DNA of 64,000 nucleotides from UBA6912 sp041611095 (GTDB taxonomy: Bacteria > Actinomycetota > Acidimicrobiia > Spongiisociales > UBA5794). Both the position numbers and the translations under genes were made by a program. Below the pieces are notes generated by a model. It made no database searches and had not been told where the DNA came from. It was given only the letters and a program-made list of their open reading frames with translations. Positions 1-7,423 of the stretch are shown here, one piece after another (position 1 is the stretch's first letter; the number at the start of each line of letters is the position of its first letter). The stretch lies in NCBI GenBank assembly GCA_041611095.1, contig JBFINP010000007.1:1-64000 (forward strand), given 5' to 3'.

Positions 1-131
1 CCCGCGATGGGGTAGGGGCCCCATCTGTGGGAGGAGGCGACGAGATGTCGCCGGGCAGGAGCAGCACGGCCCGCGATGGGGTAGGGGCCCCATCTGTGGG
101 AGGAGGCGACGAGATGTCGCCGGGCAGGAGC
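1..131 (+). repeat. Tandem 62-bp direct repeat, period 69 bp, in frame in the rplD tail
   Basis: Bases 1-62 recur identically at 70-131; the 7-base linker AGCACGG fills the 69-bp period, which is exactly 23 codons, so the duplication keeps the frame. Each unit can form two hairpins: ATGGGG with CCCCAT (7-12/19-24) and GGCGAC with GTCGCC (36-41/47-52). The last bases of the unit contain AGGAG (126-130), which serves as the Shine-Dalgarno sequence of rplW, so the first copy carries a duplicated, unused ribosome-binding site. More copies may lie to the left of the window. Confidence 0.85.
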
Positions 132-140
132 GGATCATGA
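1..140 (+). CDS. rplD: 3' end of ribosomal protein L4 gene (partial), with repeat-encoded C-terminal tail
   Basis: An open frame (codons beginning at base 3) runs from the left edge to a TGA at 138-140 that overlaps the rplW ATG at 137, the same stop-start overlap used throughout this operon. rplD is the gene that precedes rplW in S10 clusters, so the frame is inferred to be the L4 C-terminus. The 45 visible residues do not look like the L4 fold; they are two copies of a 23-residue Gly/Pro/Ser-rich unit (GVGAPSVGGGDEMSPGRS in each), followed by a short GS end. This would be an extra C-terminal tail. Assignment to rplD rests on position only, since no L4 core residues are inside the window. 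Confidence 0.6.
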   Translation, partial: RDGVGAPSVGGGDEMSPGRSSTARDGVGAPSVGGGDEMSPGRSGS

Positions 141-427
141 AGAAGAATCCGCGTGACGTCGTGCTGCAGCCGGTCGTATCCGAGAAGTCGTACGACCTGA
201 TCCAGGATCTCAACACATACACGTTCCTCGTCGACAAGCGGTCGAACAAGACCGAGATCCGACAGGCCGTCGAGGATATCTTCGACGTGCGCGTCGTCGG
301 GGTGAACACGATCAACCGCAAGGGCAAGCGCAAGCGCACGGGCTGGAAGGTCGGCAAACGGCCGGACACGAAGCGTGCGCTCGTAACACTGGCGATCGGC
401 CAGTCGATCGACATCTTCGAGGTCTGA
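137..427 (+). CDS. rplW: 50S ribosomal protein L23
   Basis: 96-residue protein of normal L23 length. It binds 23S rRNA domain III at the polypeptide exit and is the docking site for trigger factor and SRP. The N-terminus (NPRDVVLQPVVSEKSYDL) carries the family hallmark of an early 'P..(S/T)EKS' segment, and the basic loop NRKGKRKRTGWKVGKRPDTK is the rRNA-binding extension. The ATG overlaps the upstream stop (ATGA) and sits 6 bases after AGGAG. rplB follows after 5 bases, giving the standard S10-operon order. Confidence 0.96.
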   Translation: MKKNPRDVVLQPVVSEKSYDLIQDLNTYTFLVDKRSNKTEIRQAVEDIFDVRVVGVNTINRKGKRKRTGWKVGKRPDTKRALVTLAIGQSIDIFEV

Positions 428-432
428 TTCCG

Positions 433-1266
433 ATGGGTGTGAAGAAGCTCAAGCCGACATCTCCCGGGCGTCGTTTCCAGACGGTGTCCGACTTCGAGTC
501 GATCACGAAGTCGGAGCCGGAGAAGACGCTGCTCGACAAGCAGAAGCGGTCATCGGGCCGCAACGCCTACGGGCGGATCACCTCGCGTCATCGCGGCGGA
601 GGTCACAAGCGGCGCTACCGCGTAGTCGACTTTCGCCGTACCAAGGACGGCGTGCCGGCCAAGGTCGCCGGGATCGAGTACGACCCGAACCGCAACGCTC
701 GCCTCGCCTTGTTGCACTACACCGACGGTGAGAAGCGATACATCCTCGCTCCCGTGGGGGTGACGGTCGGCGACATGTTGGAGTCAGGCTCCGGCGCCGA
801 GATCCGTCCCGGGAATGCGCTGCCGCTACGGAACATCCCGACGGGCACCGTGGTGCACGCGGTCGAGATGCGCCCCGGAGGCGGCGCCAAGATGGGGCGC
901 TCTGCGGGCACGAGCATCCAGCTGATGTCGAAGGAGTCGAACATGGCGTTGCTGCGTCTGCCCTCCGGCGAGATGCGGCAAGTGGCGCTGGACTGCCGGG
1001 CAACGGTCGGCCAAGTCGGCAATACCGAGGCCGAGCTGGTGAAGAAGGGCAAGGCCGGTCGCTCCCGTTGGCAGGGCAAGCGCCCGCAAACTCGCGGTGT
1101 TGCCATGAACCCCGTCGATCACCCGCTCGGTGGCGGTGAGGGACGCAGCTCCGGAGGCAGGCACCCGACGAGCCCGTGGGGAAAGCCGGAGGGTCGCACC
1201 CGCAAGAAGAACAAGGCAAGCGACAAGTACATCGTCCGCCGTCGTAGCAAGAAGGGGAGGCGCTGA
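433..1266 (+). CDS. rplB: 50S ribosomal protein L2
   Basis: 277-residue primary 23S rRNA-binding protein needed for subunit association and peptidyl-transferase function. Visible hallmarks are the basic N-terminal segment around GRITSRHRGGGHKRRYR, the central SH3-like barrel, and the C-terminal loop AMNPVDHPLGGGEGRSSGG with the conserved histidine next to the peptidyl-transferase centre, followed by SPWGKPEGRTRKKNKASD. Full length for the family. Lies between rplW and rpsS as in other S10 clusters. Confidence 0.98.
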   Translation: MGVKKLKPTSPGRRFQTVSDFESITKSEPEKTLLDKQKRSSGRNAYGRITSRHRGGGHKRRYRVVDFRRTKDGVPAKVAGIEYDPNRNARLALLHYTDGEKRYILAPVGVTVGDMLESGSGAEIRPGNALPLRNIPTGTVVHAVEMRPGGGAKMGRSAGTSIQLMSKESNMALLRLPSGEMRQVALDCRATVGQVGNTEAELVKKGKAGRSRWQGKRPQTRGVAMNPVDHPLGGGEGRSSGGRHPTSPWGKPEGRTRKKNKASDKYIVRRRSKKGRR

Positions 1267-1270
1267 GCAT

Positions 1271-1549
1271 ATGGCCCGTAGCTTGAAGAAGGGCCCGTTC
1301 GTCGACGAGCACCTCCTGGTCAAGGTCGAAGCGGCAAACGCCCGCAACGAGAAGAAGGTGATCCGCACGTGGAGCCGGCGGTCGACGATCCTCCCCGAGA
1401 TGGTGGGGCACACGATCGCCGTTCACGACGGGCGCAAGCACATCCCTGTGTACATCAGCGAGTCGATGGTCGGGCACAAGCTCGGCGAGTTCGCTCCCAC
1501 CCGGACGTTCCGCGGTCACGCGGGCGAGAAGTCCGCGAGGCGGCGATGA
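1271..1549 (+). CDS. rpsS: 30S ribosomal protein S19
   Basis: 92 residues starting MARSLKKGPFVDEHLL, the canonical S19 N-terminus; an upstream in-frame extension inside rplB is ignored because the ATG at 1271 matches the family start. S19 sits with S13 in the head of the 30S subunit. The motif TWSRRSTILPEMVGHTIAVH and the C-terminal GEFAPTRTFRGH are typical. The TGA at 1547-1549 overlaps the rplV ATG at 1546. Confidence 0.97.
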   Translation: MARSLKKGPFVDEHLLVKVEAANARNEKKVIRTWSRRSTILPEMVGHTIAVHDGRKHIPVYISESMVGHKLGEFAPTRTFRGHAGEKSARRR

Positions 1550-1890
1550 AGGCGCGCGCCCAGGCCAAGTACATCCGGCAGTCGCCGTACAAGGTGCGGC
1601 GCGTGCTCGACCTCGTCCGGGGGCTCCCGGTCGAGGACGCACGCAACGTGCTGACATTCACGAACCGCCGTGCCGCCGGTGCCATCAGCAAGGTGCTCGA
1701 GTCGGCGGTCGCCAACGCCGAGCACAACTTCGCCCTGGACGGTGACGAGCTGTTCATCGCCGAAGCATTCGCCGACGAGGGACCCACCCTCAAGCGCTTC
1801 CGGCCGCGTGCGCGCGGACGGGCCACGCGCATCCGCAAGCGCACGAGCCACATCACGATCGTCGTCGCCGACGAAGAGGAGACCGAGTAA
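1546..1890 (+). CDS. rplV: 50S ribosomal protein L22
   Basis: 114 residues. L22 contacts all six 23S rRNA domains and its long beta-hairpin lines the exit tunnel. The N-terminus AKYIRQSPYKVRRVLDLVRG and the C-terminal hairpin rich in Arg (RFRPRARGRATRIRKRTSHI) identify it. The start ATG overlaps the rpsS stop, and the stop TAA overlaps the rpsC ATG (TAATG), implying translational coupling across the three genes. Confidence 0.97.
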   Translation: MKARAQAKYIRQSPYKVRRVLDLVRGLPVEDARNVLTFTNRRAAGAISKVLESAVANAEHNFALDGDELFIAEAFADEGPTLKRFRPRARGRATRIRKRTSHITIVVADEEETE

Positions 1891-3122
1891 TGGGACAGAA
1901 GATCCATCCCTACGGTCTGCGGCTCGGCATCGTCACCGACTGGAAGTCCCGCTGGTACAGCGAGAAGGACTACGCCTTCCAGGTCAACGAGGATCACAAG
2001 ATCCGGACCTATCTGAAGTCGCAGTTGAAGCGCGGCGCCGTGTCTCGGATCGACGTCGAGCGAATCGGCACCAACAAGGTTCAGGTCGACGTGCACACCG
2101 CACGCCCGGGTGTGGTGATCGGCCGCGGCGGCTCCGAAGCCGAGCGTCTGCGCAGCGGGCTCGAGAAGATGACCGACCGCATGGTGAAGTTCAACGTGAT
2201 CGAGGTGCAGAACGCCGAGCTCGATGCAACGCTGCTCGCCCGGAGCGTCGCCGATCAGCTCGAGGGTCGCGTTTCGTTTCGGCGGGCCATGAAGCGAGCG
2301 GTGGCAACGGCGCTCAAGGCCGGCGCCGAAGGCGTGCGCGTCCAGGCGGCAGGTCGCCTGGGCGGCGCCGACATGGGGCGCCGTGAGTGGTACCTCGAAG
2401 GCCGAGTGCCGTTGCACACCCTCCGCGCCGACATCGACTACGGCCAGGCGACGGCGGCAACGACCGTGGGCGCCATCGGTGTCCAGGTGTGGGTGTACAA
2501 GGGCGACGTGCTCCCGTCGCTGGCGAGCAGCCGGGAGAAGATCGCGGCCGAGGCACGCCTGGCCGCGGGTGGTCCAGCGGAGCGGCGCCGGTCGGCGAAG
2601 TCACGTGCCGAGGCGGCTGCCGGTGAGGGTGCCGGCAAGCGTCTCATCGAGGCGGGTGGCGGCAAACGTCTCGTGGAGGCTGGTGGCGGTAAGCGACGCC
2701 CTGGTGGCAAGCGCCTGATCGAGGCTGGTGGCGGTCGCAAGCTGACGACGAGCGACGCGCAAGGCGAGTTCGAAGCGGCGCGTGAAGAGGCCGAGGAGAT
2801 CCTCACAAACACACCTACCGCTGCGGCCCAGGCGCCCGCAGCCGGCGTCACCGAGACACCTCAGGGCGCCGAGGTGACCGCAGCGGCGCCGGAGGCCGGT
2901 GATGAATCGGCTCCCCAGGTCGACGCCGTCGTCGAGGACACGGCGGTCGAGGACACGGCGGTCGAGGACACGGCGGTCGAGGACACGGCGGTCGAGGACA
3001 CGGAGGCCGAGGCGGCCGGAGCCGCCGACGGGGTCGTAGCCGACGAGGCAGACGTGGCCCCCGACACGCCCGGCGACGTACCGATTGAGGATTCGGGCGA
3101 CGACGCCGAGGACGGTGCCTGA
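1890..3122 (+). CDS. rpsC: 30S ribosomal protein S3 with long repeat-rich C-terminal extension
   Basis: 410 residues, against roughly 210-280 in most bacteria. Residues 1-210 are ordinary S3: N-terminal GQKIHPYGLRLG, a KH domain with GVVIGRGGSEAERLR (about 73-87), and the C-terminal domain with GRLGGADMGRREWYLEGRVP. S3 sits at the mRNA entry site and helps unwind mRNA. From about residue 245 the protein departs from the family: a basic array of KRLIEAGGG/KRLVEAGGG-like units (about 250-285), then a long acidic Ala/Glu/Asp tail that contains five VEDTA-type pentapeptides (about 348-372). The TGA overlaps the rplP ATG. Extensions of S3 are known in actinobacteria, but this one is long and doubly repetitive. 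Confidence 0.97.
   Translation: MGQKIHPYGLRLGIVTDWKSRWYSEKDYAFQVNEDHKIRTYLKSQLKRGAVSRIDVERIGTNKVQVDVHTARPGVVIGRGGSEAERLRSGLEKMTDRMVKFNVIEVQNAELDATLLARSVADQLEGRVSFRRAMKRAVATALKAGAEGVRVQAAGRLGGADMGRREWYLEGRVPLHTLRADIDYGQATAATTVGAIGVQVWVYKGDVLPSLASSREKIAAEARLAAGGPAERRRSAKSRAEAAAGEGAGKRLIEAGGGKRLVEAGGGKRRPGGKRLIEAGGGRKLTTSDAQGEFEAAREEAEEILTNTPTAAAQAPAAGVTETPQGAEVTAAAPEAGDESAPQVDAVVEDTAVEDTAVEDTAVEDTAVEDTEAEAAGAADGVVADEADVAPDTPGDVPIEDSGDDAEDGA
2931..3005 (+). repeat. Five tandem 15-bp units inside rpsC
   Basis: The unit GTCGAGGACACGGCG occurs at 2931, 2946, 2961 and 2976, with a final copy at 2991-3005 ending GAG instead of GCG. Each encodes Val-Glu-Asp-Thr-Ala (last copy VEDTE). The copies are identical at the DNA level, including synonymous positions, so the array is recent or kept homogeneous; slippage could change copy number without breaking the frame. 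Confidence 0.95.
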
Positions 3123-3535
3123 TGTTGATGCCGAAGCGGACCAAGTACCGGAAGGTTCAGAAGGGCCGGATGACCGGAAAGGCAAAGGGCGGGACGCGCG
3201 TCTCGTTCGGCGACTTCGGGCTTCAGGCACAAGAGCCCGGATGGGTCACTGCCCGCCAGATCGAAGCGGCCCGTGTCGCCATGACCCGAGCCATCAAGCG
3301 TGGCGGCAAGGTGTGGATCAACATCTTCCCGGACAAGCCGGTCACCGAGAAGCCCGCCGAGACCCGTATGGGCTCCGGGAAGGGCAATCCGGAGTATTGG
3401 GTTGCGGTCATCAAGCCGGGCCGCGTGATGTTCGAGATGGCCGGCGTCAACGAGGAGCTCGCCCGCAGGGCCATGGAGCTCGCGGCACACAAGCTTCCGG
3501 TGAAGACCAAGTTCGTGACTCGGGAGGACGTATGA
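3122..3535 (+). CDS. rplP: 50S ribosomal protein L16
   Basis: 137 residues, family length. L16 organises the A-site tRNA region of 23S rRNA. MLMPKRTKYRKVQKGRMTGKA matches the family N-terminus, which supports the ATG at 3122 over the internal ATG at 3128. GMSSGKG-like segment appears as RMGSGKGNPEYWVAVIKPGR. The TGA overlaps the rpmC ATG. Confidence 0.97.
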   Translation: MLMPKRTKYRKVQKGRMTGKAKGGTRVSFGDFGLQAQEPGWVTARQIEAARVAMTRAIKRGGKVWINIFPDKPVTEKPAETRMGSGKGNPEYWVAVIKPGRVMFEMAGVNEELARRAMELAAHKLPVKTKFVTREDV

Positions 3536-3750
3536 AGGCGCTCGAGTTGCGCAACAACAGCTACTCCGAGCTGGCTGAGAGGCTGGACGAGGCGAAGGAG
3601 GAGCTCTTCAACCTTCGCTTCCAGCATGCCACCAACCAACTCGACAACACGACGCGCCTGCGTCAGGTGCGCCGTGAGATCGCCAGGATCAAGACCGTCA
3701 TGCGCGAGCAGGAGCTCGAGGCGTGGCGCCGACAGCAGGAGAGCGCATGA
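3532..3750 (+). CDS. rpmC: 50S ribosomal protein L29
   Basis: 72 residues forming the expected two-helix L29: MKALELRNNSYSELAERLDE, then KEELFNLRFQHATNQLDNTTRLRQVRREIARIKT, which contains the family signature LFNLRFQ..TGQL-type core. L29 lies near the exit tunnel beside L23. The ATG overlaps the rplP stop and the TGA overlaps the rpsQ ATG; the upstream part of the open frame is antecedent rplP sequence out of phase and is excluded. Confidence 0.95.
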   Translation: MKALELRNNSYSELAERLDEAKEELFNLRFQHATNQLDNTTRLRQVRREIARIKTVMREQELEAWRRQQESA

Positions 3751-4007
3751 CCGACGATCGTACGCGTCGCAAGGTGCGCACCGGCGTCGTGGTCTCGGAT
3801 GCCCGGGACAAGACCATCACGGTCGAGGTCGTTGGTTCGAAGCGGCACCCGAAGTACGGCAAGACCATGCCGACGCGGAAGAAGTACCACGCCCACGACG
3901 AGCACAACGACGCTCGGCTGGGTGACACGGTCCGCATCATCGAGACGCGGCCGCTCTCGAAGTCGAAGCGGTGGCGCGTTGCCGAGGTCGTGGAGCGTGC
4001 TCGATGA
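3747..4007 (+). CDS. rpsQ: 30S ribosomal protein S17
   Basis: 86 residues, start at the ATGA overlap with rpmC. S17 is a primary 16S rRNA-binding protein of OB fold. RRKVRTGVVVSDARDKTITV and KRHPKYGKTMPTRKKYHAHDE are the conserved strands and loop; GDTVRIIETRPLSKSKRWR is the typical C-terminus. Its TGA overlaps the rplN ATG. Confidence 0.96.
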   Translation: MTDDRTRRKVRTGVVVSDARDKTITVEVVGSKRHPKYGKTMPTRKKYHAHDEHNDARLGDTVRIIETRPLSKSKRWRVAEVVERAR

Positions 4008-4372
4008 TCCAGCAGGAGACGCGGTTGCGCGTCGCGGACAACAGCGGGGCACGGGAGCTGCTGTGCATTCGCGTCCTCGGCGGCTCGCGGCGTCGCTACG
4101 CCCACCTGGGCGACGTGATCGTCGGCACGGTCAAGGAGGCTACGCCCGGCGGCACCGTGAAGAAGGGTGAGGTGGTGAAGGCCGTGGTTGTCCGGACCAA
4201 GAAGGAGAGCCGCCGCCAGGACGGCACCTACATCCGATTCGACGACAACGCATGCGTGATCATCAACGATCAGTACCAGCCACGTGGCACCCGCATCTTC
4301 GGCCCGGTGGGCCGTGAGCTGCGTGACAAGAAGTTTATGCGCATCGTGTCCCTCGCTCCGGAGGTGCTGTGA
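4004..4372 (+). CDS. rplN: 50S ribosomal protein L14
   Basis: 122 residues, exactly the common L14 length, starting MIQQETRLRVADNSGARE. L14 forms intersubunit bridges and contacts L19. Conserved LGGSRRRYAHLGDVIVGTVKEA and the C-terminal FGPVGRELRDKKFMRIVSLAPEVL are present. The longer in-frame upstream stretch falls in rpsQ and has no family similarity, so the start is the ATG at 4004 overlapping the rpsQ stop. Confidence 0.97.
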   Translation: MIQQETRLRVADNSGARELLCIRVLGGSRRRYAHLGDVIVGTVKEATPGGTVKKGEVVKAVVVRTKKESRRQDGTYIRFDDNACVIINDQYQPRGTRIFGPVGRELRDKKFMRIVSLAPEVL

Positions 4373-4677
4373 TGAAGATCAAGGTGGGAGACACCGTGCG
4401 GGTCATCGCCGGCAAAGACAAGGGCGTCGAGAGCCGCGTCGCCCGAGTCATCACGGCCAAGAACAAGATCATCGTCGAGGGCGTTGCCACGGCCAAACGG
4501 CACCAGCGTCCCACGGGTCAGACCATGCAGGGCGGGATCATCGACAAGGACATGCCGATCGATGCGTCCAACGTGATGATCGTCTGTCCCGAATGTGGCC
4601 CGACGAAGATCGGTGCCCGCTTCGACGAGGACGGCCGCAAGTACCGCGTGTGCCGCAAGTGTGGGAGTGATCTGTGA
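4372..4677 (+). CDS. rplX: 50S ribosomal protein L24
   Basis: 101 residues with the N-terminal KOW domain (MKIKVGDTVRVIAGKDKGVE), which initiates 50S assembly. A GTG at 4369 is also in frame, but GGAGGTG at 4360-4366 is better spaced for the ATG at 4372, which forms TGATG with the rplN stop. The C-terminal part carries a CPECG...CRKCG pair of cysteine motifs (about residues 74-99), consistent with zinc binding; many L24 proteins lack one or both pairs. Confidence 0.96.
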   Translation: MKIKVGDTVRVIAGKDKGVESRVARVITAKNKIIVEGVATAKRHQRPTGQTMQGGIIDKDMPIDASNVMIVCPECGPTKIGARFDEDGRKYRVCRKCGSDL

Positions 4678-5234
4678 TGACGCCTCGTCTCAAGGAGAGG
4701 TACGAGTCGGCGATCCGCGCCGAGCTTCAGGAGCAGCTCGGTCTGGAGAACGTCATGCAGGTGCCTCGCCTGACCAAGATCATCGTGAACATGGGGCTCG
4801 GCGACGCCGTCCAGGACGGCAAGCTGGTCGATGCGGCCGTCGAGGACCTCCGCACGATCACGGCGCAACAGCCGAGGATCAATCGGGCACGCAAGTCGAT
4901 CGCCAACTTCAAGCTTCGCGAAGGCATGCCCATCGGCGTGTCGGCGACGCTGCGTGGAGATCGGATGTGGGAGTTCTTCGACAGGCTCGTCACCCTGGCA
5001 ATCCCGAGGATCCGCGACTTCCGAGGGCTGAATCCTGGGGGCTTCGACGGGCACGGGAACTACAGCTTCGGTGTCACCGAGCAGTTGATCTTCCCAGAGA
5101 TCGAGTACGACAAGGTGGGGAAGGTGCGTGGCATGAACATCACCTTCGTCACCACCGCCACCAACGACCGAGAAGGAAGGGCGCTGCTCGAGGCGTTCGG
5201 GTTCCCCTTCCGTCGCCAACAGGCAGGGGTGTGA
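4677..5234 (+). CDS. rplE: 50S ribosomal protein L5
   Basis: 185 residues. L5 binds 5S rRNA and the P-site tRNA loop. PRLKERYESAIRAELQEQLGLENVMQVPRL, the central RKSIANFKLREGMPIGVSATLRG and the FRGLNPGGFDGHGNYSFGVTEQLIFPEI motif identify it. GTG at 4674 is an alternative start three bases upstream; the ATG at 4677 overlaps the rplX stop. It is coupled to rpsN by a TGATG overlap at 5232-5236. Confidence 0.97.
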   Translation: MTPRLKERYESAIRAELQEQLGLENVMQVPRLTKIIVNMGLGDAVQDGKLVDAAVEDLRTITAQQPRINRARKSIANFKLREGMPIGVSATLRGDRMWEFFDRLVTLAIPRIRDFRGLNPGGFDGHGNYSFGVTEQLIFPEIEYDKVGKVRGMNITFVTTATNDREGRALLEAFGFPFRRQQAGV

Positions 5235-5539
5235 TGGCCAAGACATCCAAGATCGTGAAGAACGAGCGCCGGAAGGAGCTCATCGAGCGCTACAAGGAGC
5301 GTAGGGCCGAGCTCACCGCCGTCATCAAGGACCCGGAGACGACGTACGAGGAGAAGCGGGCTGCCTACCAGGCGCTCGCCAAGCTGCCTCGCGATTCGAG
5401 CGCGACGCGCTACCGGAATCGGTGTGGCGTGTCGGGTCGGCCGCGCGGGTACTTCCGCAAGTTCGGTATGTCCAGGATCGCCGTGCGCGAGCTGGCGCAC
5501 AACGGCGAGCTGCCGGGTGTGAGAAAGGCGTCGTGGTAG
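5234..5539 (+). CDS. rpsN: 30S ribosomal protein S14, long zinc-free form
   Basis: 101 residues starting MAKTSKIVKNERRKELIERY. The C-terminal RNRCGVSGRPRGYFRKFGMSR shows the long S14 type with no CxxC...CxxC zinc site, which some actinobacteria use as the zinc-independent paralogue. Here it occupies the standard operon position after rplE, so it may be the main S14. The start ATG overlaps the rplE stop. Confidence 0.96.
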   Translation: MAKTSKIVKNERRKELIERYKERRAELTAVIKDPETTYEEKRAAYQALAKLPRDSSATRYRNRCGVSGRPRGYFRKFGMSRIAVRELAHNGELPGVRKASW

Positions 5540-5541
5540 TC

Positions 5542-5937
5542 ATGTACACCGACCCCATTGCCGACATGCTGACCCGGCTGCGCAACGCCAATCAGGCGCT
5601 GCACGCCGAGGTGTCGATGCCGTCCTCGAAGATGAAGGAGCGCATCGCCGAGATCCTCGCCGCCGAGGGCTACGTCGACAGCTTCAAGGTCGAGGACGCC
5701 CACGTGGGCAGGGCGCTCACGATCCGTCTGCGCTACAGCGACGACCGTACCCGCGTCCTAAGGGGTGTTCGCCGGATCTCCCGTCCGGGGCATCGCGTGT
5801 ACAAGCCCGCCCTCGGAATCAGTCGCGTCCAGGGTGGACTCGGCGTTGCGATCCTGTCGACGTCGCAAGGTCTGTTGACCGACCGGGAGGCGCGACGCCG
5901 CAACGTCGGCGGCGAGGTCCTCTGTGAGGTGTGGTGA
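5542..5937 (+). CDS. rpsH: 30S ribosomal protein S8
   Basis: 131 residues with the S8 start MYTDPIADMLTRLRNAN and C-terminus STSQGLLTDREARRRNVGGEVLCEVW (GxS-G core). S8 is a primary 16S central-domain binder and, in many bacteria, the translational repressor of the spc operon. An in-frame GTG at 5533 would add three residues; the ATG at 5542 matches the family. It begins 3 bases after rpsN. Confidence 0.96.
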   Translation: MYTDPIADMLTRLRNANQALHAEVSMPSSKMKERIAEILAAEGYVDSFKVEDAHVGRALTIRLRYSDDRTRVLRGVRRISRPGHRVYKPALGISRVQGGLGVAILSTSQGLLTDREARRRNVGGEVLCEVW

Positions 5938-5940
5938 GCC

Positions 5941-6477
5941 ATGAGTCGCATCGGTAAGAGCCCCATCGCAGTCCCCTCCGGTGTAGAGGTCGAGGTGCGT
6001 GGTGCGCACGTGAAGGTCAAGGGACCCAAGGGGACGCTCGAGCGCACCCTGGACGAGCGAATCACGATCTCGGTCGATGGCGGTACGGTGACGCTTGCGC
6101 GTCCCGACGACGAGCGTGCTTCACGTGCACTGCATGGTCTGTCCCGCGCTCTCGTCGCCAACATGGTGATCGGCGTGTCGGAGGGCTACCGCAAGGAGCT
6201 CCAGGCCGTCGGCGTCGGCTACAGAGCCAACCTCCAGGGCAAGAAGCTCGAACTCCAGCTCGGTTTCTCGCACCCCGTATACGTGGATGCACCCGACGGG
6301 ATCGACTTCGAGGTTCCTGAGCCCACCAAGATCGTGATCTCGGGCATCGACAAGGAGCTGGTCGGTCAGACGGCGGCGGACATTCGCCGCATTCGCCCGC
6401 CGGAGCCCTACAAGGGCAAGGGTCTCCGCTACGTAGACGAGCACGTCCGCCGCAAGGCGGGTAAGGCAGGTAAGTGA
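5941..6477 (+). CDS. rplF: 50S ribosomal protein L6
   Basis: 178 residues, two tandem L6 domains. MSRIGKSPIAVPSGVEVEV is the canonical N-terminus; the second domain ends RRIRPPEPYKGKGLRYVDEHVRRKAGK, the conserved stretch near the factor-binding region. It follows rpsH after 3 bases and its TGA overlaps the rplR start. Confidence 0.97.
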   Translation: MSRIGKSPIAVPSGVEVEVRGAHVKVKGPKGTLERTLDERITISVDGGTVTLARPDDERASRALHGLSRALVANMVIGVSEGYRKELQAVGVGYRANLQGKKLELQLGFSHPVYVDAPDGIDFEVPEPTKIVISGIDKELVGQTAADIRRIRPPEPYKGKGLRYVDEHVRRKAGKAGK

Positions 6478-6830
6478 TGAGAGGCTCGCGCACAGACGCC
6501 CGGCAGCGGCGCCATCGCCGCGTCCGCAAGCAGGTGCGAGGCACCGCAGCTCGACCCCGCCTCGCGGTGTTCAAGAGCAACCGCTACATCTACGCCCAGG
6601 TCATCGATGACGACACCGGCCACACCATCGTGTCCGCGTCGTCCCGAGAGTCGGGCACGAGCGCCCAGAGCCTGACCGTGGAGACGGCGGCGACCGTCGG
6701 CGAGCTCATCGCCGCGCGTGCGTCCGATGCGGGCGTGACCGAGGTCGTGTTCGACCGCGGTGGTTTCCCGTTTCACGGACGGGTGAAGGCGCTCGCCGAT
6801 GCCGCGCGCAAGGCCGGCCTGAAGTTCTGA
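6477..6830 (+). CDS. rplR: 50S ribosomal protein L18
   Basis: 117 residues. Arg-rich N-terminus (RQRRHRRVRKQVRGTAARPRLAVFKSNRYIYAQVIDD) contacts 5S rRNA; the C-terminal FDRGGFPFHGRVKALADAARKAGLKF is a clear L18 signature. GTG at 6474 is a possible alternative start, but ATG at 6477 gives the TGATG overlap used elsewhere here. Confidence 0.96.
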   Translation: MRGSRTDARQRRHRRVRKQVRGTAARPRLAVFKSNRYIYAQVIDDDTGHTIVSASSRESGTSAQSLTVETAATVGELIAARASDAGVTEVVFDRGGFPFHGRVKALADAARKAGLKF

Positions 6831-6855
6831 CCGAAAGAGATTCAAGGAGTACGAC

Positions 6856-7422
6856 GTGACGACGAGGAGATCGGACCGAAGCCGCGAGTCCGAGTTCGAC
6901 GAGCGAGTGATCGCGATCAACCGAGTGGCCAAGGTGGTCAAAGGTGGTCGCCGGTTCTCGTTCACCGCGCTCGTGACGGTCGGCAACGGCAAGGGCAAGG
7001 TCGGTGTCGGGTACGGGAAGGCCAAAGAGGTCCCCACCGCAATCCAGAAGGGCATCGAGATCGCCCGCAAGTCGATGGTCGACGTCCCCATGGCAGGCTC
7101 GACGGTGATCCACGAGGTCATCGGGGAGCACGGTGCATCGCGCGTCATGCTCAAACCGGCGGCCCCCGGTACCGGGGTCATCGCCGGAGGTGCAGTGCGC
7201 CAGATCCTGGAGGCCGCCGGTATTCGCGACGTGCTGGCCAAGTCGCTCGGGTCGCCGACCCACGTGAATGTGGCGCAGGCGACCATGAGTGCGATCGCCG
7301 CCCAGCGTCGACCCGACGAGGTGGCGCGGGCCCGGGGCAAGCGTGCCGAGGAGATCTTCCCCCCGGCGCTGCTCGCCGCCTATCGCTCGGCCGAGCTGAT
7401 GAAGACCCAGGTGGGTGAGTGA
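6856..7422 (+). CDS. rpsE: 30S ribosomal protein S5
   Basis: 188 residues starting at a GTG 5 bases after AAGGAGT (6844-6850). S5 acts in decoding accuracy and mRNA unwinding. EFDERVIAINRVAKVVKGGR and FTALVTVGNGKGKVGVGYGKA are the dsRNA-binding-like domain; GTGVIAGGAVRQILEAAGI and KSLGSPTHVNVAQAT are the C-terminal fold. It is one of the few genes of this cluster with a separate ribosome-binding site rather than an overlap. Confidence 0.97.
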   Translation: MTTRRSDRSRESEFDERVIAINRVAKVVKGGRRFSFTALVTVGNGKGKVGVGYGKAKEVPTAIQKGIEIARKSMVDVPMAGSTVIHEVIGEHGASRVMLKPAAPGTGVIAGGAVRQILEAAGIRDVLAKSLGSPTHVNVAQATMSAIAAQRRPDEVARARGKRAEEIFPPALLAAYRSAELMKTQVGE

Positions 7423-7423
7423 C

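Noticed and set aside
1..131. Direct repeats considered as a CRISPR fragment
   Set aside because: Only two units with a 7-base separator, in frame with a coding tail, and inside a ribosomal operon.
2931..3005. Tandem units in rpsC considered as an assembly artefact or CRISPR
   Set aside because: No spacers, unit length is a multiple of three and the reading frame continues to the expected rplP overlap; treated as a coding repeat.
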